14,508 nt of DNA from Cypionkella sp. (GTDB lineage: Bacteria > Pseudomonadota > Alphaproteobacteria > Rhodobacterales > Rhodobacteraceae). The stretch covers positions 1-14,508 of the forward strand of contig JALRIN010000049.1 in NCBI GenBank assembly GCA_023255415.1, given 5' to 3'. A model generated the notes under the pieces. The model saw only the letters and a program-made list of their open reading frames with translations. It searched no databases and was not told the DNA's origin. Below, piece after piece: positions 6,772 to 12,779 of the stretch (positions within the stretch are counted from its first letter, which is position 1; each line of letters begins with the position of its first letter). The position numbers and the translations under genes were made by a program.

Positions 6772-7764
6772 ATGGCGGCGGCGGAATTGGTGCAACTTTG
6801 GCGCGGCGGGATGCTGGAAAGCACGCATCGCGGGCATGTGGTGATTTGCGATGAAGCAGGGCAAATCGTGCAATCCTGGGGTGATCCAGAGCGCGTGATC
6901 TTCCCGCGTTCGTCCTGCAAAATGATCCAAGCGCTGCCGCTGCTGGAAAGCGGTGCTGCCGATGCGGCAGGTCTAAGCGATGCGCATATCGCGCTGTCTT
7001 GCGCCAGCCATCAGGGCGCGCATCTGCATGTCGATATGGCGGGGCGCTGGCTGGCTGATCTGGGGCTGGGAGAGTCCGATCTGCGCTGTGGGTCGCACGA
7101 GCCCTATGATCGCACCGAGCGCGACCGTCTGATCCGCGCCAATGATGCGCCCTGCCAGTTGCACAACAATTGTTCAGGCAAGCATTCGGGCTTTTTGACC
7201 GCGAACAAGCATCTGAAGGGCGGGTCGGAATATACCGAGATTGACCACCCGCTGCAACGCGCCATTCGGGCTGCGACCGAAGAGGTGACCGGCGAGACAG
7301 TGGCAGGTTACGGCATTGACGGGTGCTCTGCGCCAAACTTTGCGATGTCGGTGGCGGGGCTTGCCCGCGCGATGTCTGCCTTTGCGGCGGCGCGCGAGGC
7401 TGGCAACAGCCGCCAACGCGCCATGGCGCGGCTGCGCGACGCGATGGCGGCGCATCCTGATCTGGTCGCAGGCGAAGGCCGGGCCTGCACCGAGCTGATG
7501 CGGGCAATGGGCGGCAAGGTTTCGATCAAAACCGGAGCCGAGGCGGTGTTTGTCGCCATGCTGCCCGAACAGAAACTGGGCATCGCGCTGAAGATCGAAG
7601 ACGGCAACGGCCGCGCCTCCGAGGCGGTTTTGGTCAGTCTGCTGGCGAAACTGGGTGTTTTGGATGCCAATCATCCGATGGCGCAAAAACGGCTGCCCGC
7701 CCCGCAGGTCAATTGCCGTGGCTTTACCGTGGGCGAATTGCGACTGGCCGAAGGGTTTTGCTAG
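6772..7764 (+). CDS. Class 3 (Rhizobium etli-type) L-asparaginase
   Basis: The 330-aa enzyme belongs to the asparaginase family typified by the R. etli enzymes, which hydrolyses L-asparagine to aspartate and ammonia and is unrelated to the E. coli AnsA/AnsB fold. The serine-beta-lactamase-like Ser-x-x-Lys motif is visible as FPRSSCKMIQ (Ser47 to Lys50). The zinc-site residues of the studied R. etli protein (two Cys and one Lys) match Cys134 and Lys137 (HNNCSGKHSG) and Cys185 (YGIDGCSAPNF). The rest (SCASHQGAHLHV, RCGSHEPYD, AMGGKVSIKTGAE, ALKIEDGNGRA) follows the family closely. There is no signal peptide, so it is cytoplasmic. Length is normal. It stands alone on the plus strand. The stop codon lies 3 bases from a strong hairpin that terminates transcription on the opposite strand. 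Confidence 0.9.
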   Translation: MAAAELVQLWRGGMLESTHRGHVVICDEAGQIVQSWGDPERVIFPRSSCKMIQALPLLESGAADAAGLSDAHIALSCASHQGAHLHVDMAGRWLADLGLGESDLRCGSHEPYDRTERDRLIRANDAPCQLHNNCSGKHSGFLTANKHLKGGSEYTEIDHPLQRAIRAATEEVTGETVAGYGIDGCSAPNFAMSVAGLARAMSAFAAAREAGNSRQRAMARLRDAMAAHPDLVAGEGRACTELMRAMGGKVSIKTGAEAVFVAMLPEQKLGIALKIEDGNGRASEAVLVSLLAKLGVLDANHPMAQKRLPAPQVNCRGFTVGELRLAEGFC

Positions 7765-7765
7765 G

Positions 7766-7798
7766 CCAAAAAAGCCCCTGCCGGTAACGGCAGGGGCT
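7766..7798 (-). terminator. Strong intrinsic terminator facing the minus strand
   Basis: AGCCCCTGCCG (7773-7783) and CGGCAGGGGCT (7788-7798) form a perfect 11-bp stem with a 4-base loop. Six A (7768-7773) on the left become a T-run after the stem on the minus strand. On the plus strand no T-run follows, so for the asparaginase it could at most protect the mRNA end. No well-supported minus-strand gene ends here; the nearest is the NlpC/P60 gene ending at 8322. The remaining gap 7799-7993 holds the promoter described next and a doubtful small minus-strand frame (7808-7948). Confidence 0.85.
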
Positions 7799-7959
7799 GA
7801 TGCCCCATCAAGGGCGCGGCGGCAAAGACAGCGTGGGGGCTTCGTCTCTGCCGCCGAAATCGTTACCAAGCAACTGATCCCGTGATGCGCCGGGATCGCG
7901 GCGGGTTTTTGAAGCGTCTGTGGTTTTAAAGCGGTCATTTTGCGGCAAACCTGCGACGC

Positions 7960-7987
7960 TTGATTTTTGCCCGCACCAGCGTAAAGT
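7960..7987 (+). promoter_or_regulatory. Candidate promoter giving a leaderless DUF2794 mRNA
   Basis: TTGATT (7960-7965) and TAAAGT (7982-7987) are separated by 16 bases and each matches the sigma-70-type consensus at 4 of 6 positions. Transcription would be expected 6-7 bases after the -10, which is the A of the ATG at 7994. No purine-rich ribosome binding site precedes that ATG, which agrees with a leaderless message. The start site is inferred, not observed. Confidence 0.45.
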
Positions 7988-7993
7988 TTTCGC

Positions 7994-8341
7994 ATGACGC
8001 TGCAAACGCCAACCCCTTTCCCGCCGCCCCAGCCCCCGCAAGAGCAGGTTACCTTTGATCGCAAAGAATTGGGCGCGCTGACGCGGCTTTACGGGCAGTT
8101 CGTCTCGGCTGGCGAATGGCGCGACTATGGCATCTCGTTTCTGCGCGAGGCGGCGGTGTTTTCGGTGTTTCGCCGCTTTGCAGAATCGCCGCTTTATCGA
8201 ATAGAAAAGCGCCCCAAACTGCGTGACAAGCAGGGGCTTTACGCGGTGGTCGGCATGGACGGTTACATCCTGCGGCGCGGCAATGATCTGGGCCAAGTGC
8301 TGCGGGTGCTTGAGAAAAAGCTTATTCGCGCCGTAGAATAA
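7994..8341 (+). CDS. DUF2794 domain-containing protein
   Basis: The 115-aa protein matches the DUF2794 family, which is common in alphaproteobacteria and of unknown function. After a Pro/Gln-rich, probably disordered start (residues 1-18), the domain runs from VTFDRKELGALTRLYGQFVSAGEWRDYGISFL (19-50) through AVFSVFRRFAESPLYRIEKRPKL (54-76) and YAVVGMDGYILRRGNDLGQVLRVLEKKL (83-110), all highly typical. No signal peptide or membrane segment is seen. The last 20 bases overlap the end of the NlpC/P60 gene on the other strand. No Shine-Dalgarno sequence precedes the ATG; see the leaderless promoter candidate. No function is claimed. Confidence 0.9.
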   Translation: MTLQTPTPFPPPQPPQEQVTFDRKELGALTRLYGQFVSAGEWRDYGISFLREAAVFSVFRRFAESPLYRIEKRPKLRDKQGLYAVVGMDGYILRRGNDLGQVLRVLEKKLIRAVE

Positions 8342-9152
8342 TTCTGCGACGATGGCTGACGGGCTTGCCTTCCGCCGCCAAAATCCGTGCGATGCAGGTG
8401 GCGGTGTCCTCATAGGCCACCGACATGGTGTGCCCGTTGGCATGGATCAGCCGCGCTGCATCGACCACCATGGCGACATGGCCTTTCCAGAACAGCAGAT
8501 CGCCGCGTTGCAAGGCCGCGTCTTCGGCCAGCGGCTGGCCAAGGCTTTGCTGCAAATCGGCATCTGGCGCCGAGGGCAGACCGCAAGCCACCAGTGCCAG
8601 TTGCACAAGCCCCGAGCAATCAATCCCCGCCCGCGAATTACCGCCCCAAAGATAGGGGCTGCCCAGCAGGCTTTCGGCCACGGCGACCGGATCGGGCAGA
8701 TATTGCCCCAAGGGCAGCAGGTGGCAGGCAGGGATAAACCCCTGCGGTGTCTGCGCAAAGCTTGCCGTCTGTCCCAGCACCTGCAGCTGCGCGCCCATCG
8801 GCAGGCTGGCGATCTCGCGCGCTTGTACCCGTGGTTCGGGATAAAGATGGCTGGCGGGGGCGGCCAGCCAGTGCGTGGGTGCGCTGTCGCCCAAAGCCGC
8901 CATCGCCAGCCAGCCGCAGTAACCGTCCTTTTGCGCAAATCCAAAGGCATGGCCGTCGCGCTGATCAATCACGGTAAAGCCCTCGCCCTGCCAAAGCTGG
9001 CGGTCACGCGGGCCATTTGGTGCGGACAGCAGATCAACCAAGGGCAAAGCGATCTGGCGCAATTGCCCTGCGGTAAAGCCTTCGGCCGCGATCTGGCCTT
9101 GCAGCGAGATATGCGCGATGCGGCCGCTAAAGGGCGTCAGGCGGCGGTCCAT
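8322..9152 (-). CDS. NlpC/P60-family cysteine peptidase, probable murein-peptide hydrolase
   Basis: From the ATG at 9150-9152 the product has 276 aa (277 from the GTG just upstream). The C-terminal NlpC/P60 domain (about residues 155-275) shows LLGSPYLWGGNSRAGIDCSGLVQ with catalytic Cys179, WKGHVAMVVDAARLIHANG with His225, and a possible third polar residue at His237. Residues about 55-145 look like the SH3-like domains found in gamma-D-glutamyl-diamino-acid endopeptidases of the YkfC type. There is no signal peptide, which suggests cytoplasmic hydrolysis of imported murein peptides rather than wall cleavage. Its ATG overlaps the aminopeptidase stop as TGATG, implying translational coupling. 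Its end overlaps the DUF2794 gene by 20 bases on the opposite strand. The exact bond cleaved is inference. Confidence 0.9.
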   Translation of the reverse strand: MDRRLTPFSGRIAHISLQGQIAAEGFTAGQLRQIALPLVDLLSAPNGPRDRQLWQGEGFTVIDQRDGHAFGFAQKDGYCGWLAMAALGDSAPTHWLAAPASHLYPEPRVQAREIASLPMGAQLQVLGQTASFAQTPQGFIPACHLLPLGQYLPDPVAVAESLLGSPYLWGGNSRAGIDCSGLVQLALVACGLPSAPDADLQQSLGQPLAEDAALQRGDLLFWKGHVAMVVDAARLIHANGHTMSVAYEDTATCIARILAAEGKPVSHRRRIILRRE

Positions 9153-10534
9153 CACAGGCCCAACATCGCAGGCAGCGCGCCCAGCAGCGCCCGCGCACCT
9201 TGGCCCGCGCCGCCCTTGGGCCGTGCGGGGGCATCGGCGGGCATATGGCCATAGATGTCAAAATGCATATAGCGCGGATGATCGGCAAAGCGGCGCAGGA
9301 ACAGCGCCGCCGTCACCGACCCCGCAAAGCCATAGCCCGGCGCATTGTCCAGATCTGCAATGCCAGGTTCGATCACGGGTTCGTAGGGGCTGTGAAACGG
9401 CAGCCGCCACACCGGATCAAAGCCCGCAACCGCGCCTGCCTCAAGTGCCTGCACCATCGCGCTGTCGTCGGTGTAGTAGGGCGCAAGATCTGGCCCCACG
9501 GCGACCCGTGCCGCCCCCGTTAGCGTCGCCATCGAAATCAGCACATCGCAAGGCTCTTCGGTGGCCAAGGCCAGCGCATCGGCCAAGACCAAGCGACCTT
9601 CGGCATCGGTGTCGTTCACCTCGACCGTCAGCCCCTTGCGCGAGGTTAGAATGTCTTTTGGTTTCAGCGCATTGCCCGAGATTACATTTTCCACCGCCGC
9701 CACGATCACCCGCAGCCGCAGCGGCAGGCCAAGCTGCATGATCATCTGCGCAAGACCCAAGACCGTCGCCGCGCCGCCCATGTCTTTCTTCATCAGCGCC
9801 ATGCCCGCCGAAGGTTTGATGTTCAGCCCGCCGGTGTCAAAGCACACCCCCTTGCCGACCAAGGTCAGCTGCGGCCCCGCGCTGCCCCAGCGCAGGTCCA
9901 ACAGCCGCGGCGCGCGTGGCGAGGCGCGGCCGACCGCGTGGATCATCGGGAAGTTCTGCTCCAGCAAAGCCTCGCCTGTGATGGCGGTAAAGCTTGCACC
10001 AAAGCGCTGCGCTAAATCCGCCATCGCGGTTGCAAGCTCGGCTGGCCCCATGTCGGCGGCGGGGGTGTTGATCAGATCGCGGGTCAGAAACTCGCCCGCT
10101 GCCATGGCTTGCAAGGCGGCTAGATCGCAGCCCTCAGGGGCGATCAGCTGCGGCATCGGTTCGGGGGCCGTGCTGCGATAGCGGTCAAAGCGATACTGCG
10201 CCAACAGCCAGCCCAAGGCGGCCTCGTCACGCTGGGCGGGGGTCAAATCGCCCTCGATCCGCCAAGCGCCCAAGGGCAGGCTGGCCACTGCCCTGGCCAG
10301 ACCAAAGCGCAGCCGCGCGCGGGCTTGCGGTGTGCCAAAGCCCACCACCGCCCCCGCCACGCCATCCGCCCCGGGGATCAGCCGAACATCGCCCAAAGCC
10401 GCCTGAAACCGCGATTGTTGCAGCCAAAGGCGCAGGGCTTCTGGCTGGCTGGCCAGAAAATCCGGCAAAGCCTCGGTTGGGACAACGTGTAAGGGCAGGC
10501 TTGGCGCAGAGGAATCGGCAAAAAGCGGGTGCAT
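9152..10534 (-). CDS. M17 leucyl aminopeptidase family protein (PepA-like)
   Basis: The 460-aa cytosolic metalloexopeptidase removes N-terminal residues from peptides. All the catalytic residues of the family can be placed: VGKGVCFDTGG gives Lys228 and Asp233; LNIKPSAGM gives the catalytic-site Lys240; MKKDMGGAA gives Asp251; and NDTDAEGRL gives Asp310, Glu312 and Arg314. These correspond to the two-metal site and active site of E. coli PepA. EFLTRDLINTPAADMGP (148-164) starts the catalytic domain; the N-terminal part is short and divergent, as in many alphaproteobacterial members. The ATG at 10532-10534 has AGGA about 8 bases upstream. The open frame continues to 10645, but that would run into the preceding gene. 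It is coupled to the NlpC/P60 gene behind it. Confidence 0.93.
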   Translation of the reverse strand: MHPLFADSSAPSLPLHVVPTEALPDFLASQPEALRLWLQQSRFQAALGDVRLIPGADGVAGAVVGFGTPQARARLRFGLARAVASLPLGAWRIEGDLTPAQRDEAALGWLLAQYRFDRYRSTAPEPMPQLIAPEGCDLAALQAMAAGEFLTRDLINTPAADMGPAELATAMADLAQRFGASFTAITGEALLEQNFPMIHAVGRASPRAPRLLDLRWGSAGPQLTLVGKGVCFDTGGLNIKPSAGMALMKKDMGGAATVLGLAQMIMQLGLPLRLRVIVAAVENVISGNALKPKDILTSRKGLTVEVNDTDAEGRLVLADALALATEEPCDVLISMATLTGAARVAVGPDLAPYYTDDSAMVQALEAGAVAGFDPVWRLPFHSPYEPVIEPGIADLDNAPGYGFAGSVTAALFLRRFADHPRYMHFDIYGHMPADAPARPKGGAGQGARALLGALPAMLGL

Positions 10535-10596
10535 GGGACATCCTATCAGGGTTGCCCAAAGCCTAACGCTTCTGATCTGCGCCGCAAGTGCCTGCC

Positions 10597-10980
10597 TTAG
10601 ATCAGCGTCTTGTCCAAAAGCTCGGGTTCGCAGGCCAGCGAACATTCGGCGATTCGCAACAGCCGGGCCCAGACAGCGGAAAAGGCTGTGCTGTCGCTGC
10701 GCTGCACGCAGATGCTCAGATCGCCGGCCACATCTGCCAAAGAGACCATGCCAAGGTTTTCAGCCATACGCCCCAAGCGGCGGAACTGCTGCGCCAGATC
10801 GCTCATCTGATGGCTGCGCACCTGTTCGGCCAGCCCCGACATCGCCAGCGCCAATTCCCCCAAGGCGCGGGTGACCACACCTTCGGCGGAACTGGTGCCC
10901 AGATTGCGGTAGATCGTTGCAATAGGCTCCACATTTTGCTGCACCCGTTCTTTGGGTCGCAGCATTACAATATTCGTCAT
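10597..10980 (-). CDS. Uncharacterised small helical protein (127 aa)
   Basis: I do not recognise a named family. The product is almost wholly alpha-helical by composition (LGELALAMSGLAEQVRSHQMSDLAQQFRRLGRMAENLG, residues 40-77) and soluble, with no signal peptide or membrane segment. A conserved-looking helical block reads STAFSAVWARLLRIAECSL (97-115). The helical-bundle look recalls histidine phosphotransfer proteins, but the HxxKG-type phosphorylation motif is absent. The ATG at 10978-10980 follows AAAGGG after 8 bases, which rejects the longer frame from 11130. It is the first gene before the aminopeptidase (62-base gap, same strand) and is divergent from the carbonic anhydrase gene. It is likely a real gene because of its start signal and codon pattern; its function is unknown. 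Confidence 0.72.
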   Translation of the reverse strand: MTNIVMLRPKERVQQNVEPIATIYRNLGTSSAEGVVTRALGELALAMSGLAEQVRSHQMSDLAQQFRRLGRMAENLGMVSLADVAGDLSICVQRSDSTAFSAVWARLLRIAECSLACEPELLDKTLI

Positions 10981-11064
10981 CACACACACCCTTTCGTCAC
11001 ACCCAAGCCAAAGATGCCACATTGTGCTGAAGAAAAGGTTGCCTTGGCTGAAATTAACCTCTCG

Positions 11065-11089
11065 AATTTTCTGCGATTGCAGCATAATT
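11065..11089. promoter_or_regulatory. Imperfect inverted repeat and -10-like hexamer upstream of carbonic anhydrase
   Basis: The arms AATT-TT-CTGC (11065-11074) and GCAG-CAT-AATT (11079-11089) face each other across GATT. The four-base blocks match perfectly, but the inner spacers differ by one base. The plus-strand hexamer CATAAT (11083-11088, 5 of 6 matches to the -10) lies in the right arm, and the -35 position (TCTCGA, 11060-11065) is poor. This combination fits an activator-dependent promoter for the carbonic anhydrase-sbtAB genes. It is a candidate only. Confidence 0.35.
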
Positions 11090-11121
11090 GGGGGGACGCT
11101 TTTCAAATCAGGATAATGATC

Positions 11122-11769
11122 ATGATCCATGCGCGCCCCTTACCCGCTTATTTGATCCAAAGGTTTCAGGGTTGGAAAGCCACGACCTATCAGGAAAACA
11201 AATCTTGGTATCGCCGCTTGGCCAGCAGTGGCCAGCATCCGCGCGCGATGGTGATTTCCTGCTGTGACAGCCGTGTGCATGTCACCTCGATCTTTGGTGC
11301 GGATGAGGGCGAGTTCTTTATTCATCGCAATGTCGCCAATCTGGTGCCGCCCTTTAACCCGGATGGTGAATACCACGGCACTTCGGCGGCGGTGGAATAT
11401 GCGGTCACCTCGCTGGGGGTGGCGCATATTGTGGTGCTGGGCCATTCCAACTGCGGCGGCGTCAAGGGCTGCCATGACATGTGCTGCGGCGATGCGCCTG
11501 AACTGCTTGAAAAATCCAGCTTTGTCGGCCGTTGGATGGATATTCTGCGGCCGGGTTATCAGCGGGTCGAAGGCATGCCAGCGGGCGAAATTCTGCCCGC
11601 CTTGGAGAAACAAGCCGTGCTGGTCAGTCTGGAAAACCTGATGACCTTCCCCTTTGTAAAGGCGGCCGTCGAAGACGACCGCCTGACGCTGCATGGGCTT
11701 TGGACCAATACCGGCGAGGGCGAATTGGAACAATATGATCCAAACCGCGATGGCTTTGTCGGCGTTTAA
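11122..11769 (+). CDS. Beta-class carbonic anhydrase
   Basis: The 215-aa zinc enzyme interconverts CO2 and bicarbonate. Zinc and active-site residues are visible: Cys47 and the Asp49-Arg51 dyad in ISCCDSRV, and His108 and Cys111 in VVLGHSNCGG. HRNVANLVPP (68-77) and the Cys-rich CHDMCCGDAPELL (117-129) are usual in proteobacterial members. No signal peptide is present, so it works in the cytoplasm. Two in-frame ATGs exist. AGGA at 11110-11113 is only 2 bases from the ATG at 11116 but 8 from the ATG at 11122, so the second is preferred. The SbtA-type transporter gene follows after 31 bases on the same strand. Together they suggest bicarbonate uptake plus interconversion for carboxylation reactions or pH control. 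Confidence 0.93.
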   Translation: MIHARPLPAYLIQRFQGWKATTYQENKSWYRRLASSGQHPRAMVISCCDSRVHVTSIFGADEGEFFIHRNVANLVPPFNPDGEYHGTSAAVEYAVTSLGVAHIVVLGHSNCGGVKGCHDMCCGDAPELLEKSSFVGRWMDILRPGYQRVEGMPAGEILPALEKQAVLVSLENLMTFPFVKAAVEDDRLTLHGLWTNTGEGELEQYDPNRDGFVGV

Positions 11770-11800
11770 ATCAGGCGTTTCCCTTTCGTCGGTGGCATGA

Positions 11801-12778
11801 ATGACCCAGATGTTGACCTTGGCAGGGCAAAACCTGCTGACCCCAATGATCTTGTGCTTTGCGCTGGGCCTTGCGGCGGCGCTGGCGCGATCTGATCTTT
11901 CGGTGCCAGAGGCGGCGGCAAAGGCAATGTCGCTGTATCTGCTGTTTGCCATCGGTTTCAAAGGCGGGGTCGCGGTGGCTGCGCATGGCTTTGACGGGCA
12001 TTTGTTTGCCAGTTTGATCGGCGGCGTGCTGCTGTCGTTTGGCTTGCCGCTGGTGGCCTTTGCGCTGCTGCGCATGATCACGCGGCTGTCGGCCTTGGAT
12101 GCGGCGGCGGTGGCTGCGCATTACGGCTCGATCTCGATTGTGACCTTTGTGACGGCTACCTCGGTTTTGACCGGGCAGGGCATCACCTATGAGGGCTATA
12201 TGGTCGCAGTTGCCGCCGCGATGGAGGCCCCTGCGATTGTCTCGGCGCTGTGGCTGGTGGCGCGCTCGGGTTCTGGTGCGCGGATGGATGCCAAGCTGTG
12301 GCACGAGATTTTGCTGAATGGCTCGATTGTGCTGCTGGTCGGGGCTTTTGCCATCGGGCTGACCACGGGCGAGGGCGGCATGGCCAAGATCGAAAGCTTT
12401 ATCGTCTCGCCGTTTCAAGGCGTGCTGTGCCTGTTTTTGCTGGATATGGGGCTTGTGGCGGGGCGCGGTTTGCGCGGGGCCAAGGGGGTTTTGTCGGGCG
12501 GCGCAGTGGCCTTTGGCGTGATCATGCCGGTGATTGGCGCGGTATTCGGCTGTGGCATCGGGCTGGTGCTGGGGTTGTCGAGCGGCGGTTTGGCGCTGTT
12601 GATGGTGCTTGCAGCATCGGCCAGCTATATCGCCGTGCCTGCAGCGATACGCGTGGCGCTGCCCGAGGCCAACCCCGCGCTGTCGCTGACGCTGTCGCTG
12701 GGCGTGACCTTTCCTTTTAACCTGACCCTCGGCATTCCGACTTATATCGCCGTGGCCCAAGCTGTGACCGGAGGTTGA
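11801..12778 (+). CDS. sbtA: SbtA-type Na+-dependent bicarbonate transporter
   Basis: The 325-aa integral membrane protein has about ten hydrophobic segments in two inverted halves, split by a hydrophilic stretch near 156-170. It matches the SbtA (formerly DUF897) family, whose cyanobacterial members import HCO3- with Na+. Typical blocks are LLFAIGFKGGVAVA (47-60), AVAAHYGSISIVTF (103-116) in the substrate/Na+ region of the first half, MEAPAIVSAL (141-150), LFLLDMGLVAGR (211-222), ASASYIAVPAAIR (272-284) and LGVTFPFNLTLGIP (300-313). It is shorter than the Synechocystis protein (about 374 aa), mainly in the central linker, as is usual for proteobacterial members. A weak GGTGG precedes the ATG. 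Its 3' end contains the ribosome binding site of the next gene. Bicarbonate as substrate is inferred from family and neighbours. Confidence 0.9.
   Translation: MTQMLTLAGQNLLTPMILCFALGLAAALARSDLSVPEAAAKAMSLYLLFAIGFKGGVAVAAHGFDGHLFASLIGGVLLSFGLPLVAFALLRMITRLSALDAAAVAAHYGSISIVTFVTATSVLTGQGITYEGYMVAVAAAMEAPAIVSALWLVARSGSGARMDAKLWHEILLNGSIVLLVGAFAIGLTTGEGGMAKIESFIVSPFQGVLCLFLLDMGLVAGRGLRGAKGVLSGGAVAFGVIMPVIGAVFGCGIGLVLGLSSGGLALLMVLAASASYIAVPAAIRVALPEANPALSLTLSLGVTFPFNLTLGIPTYIAVAQAVTGG
12770..12774 (+). promoter_or_regulatory. Ribosome binding site of the sbtB-like gene, inside sbtA
   Basis: GGAGG lies in the last codons of sbtA, 5 bases before the ATG at 12780. The sbtA stop (12776-12778) and this ATG are separated by one base, so translation of the two genes is likely coupled. 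Confidence 0.85.
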
Positions 12779-12779
12779 C

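Noticed and set aside
7800..7877. 25-codon plus-strand frame starting at ATG 7800
   Set aside because: The purine run before it is part of the terminator stem, and nothing in the peptide supports coding.
7174..8064. 296-codon minus-strand open frame
   Set aside because: It reads antisense to the asparaginase and straight through the strong minus-strand terminator at 7766-7798, so it would not be transcribed whole.
8352..9254. 300-codon plus-strand open frame
   Set aside because: It is antisense to the NlpC/P60 gene, without ribosome binding site or recognisable domain.
10572..10605. Hairpin between the 127-aa gene and the aminopeptidase as a terminator
   Set aside because: The 7-bp stem has a 20-base loop and no T-run, so it is too weak to call a terminator; it is mentioned only as a possible modulator.
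10535..10645. Upstream extension of the M17 aminopeptidase
   Set aside because: It overlaps the preceding 127-aa gene; AGGA before the ATG at 10534 and the family's length fit the shorter form.
11140..12081. 313-codon minus-strand open frame
   Set aside because: It is antisense to the carbonic anhydrase gene and the start of sbtA, both of which have conserved motifs.
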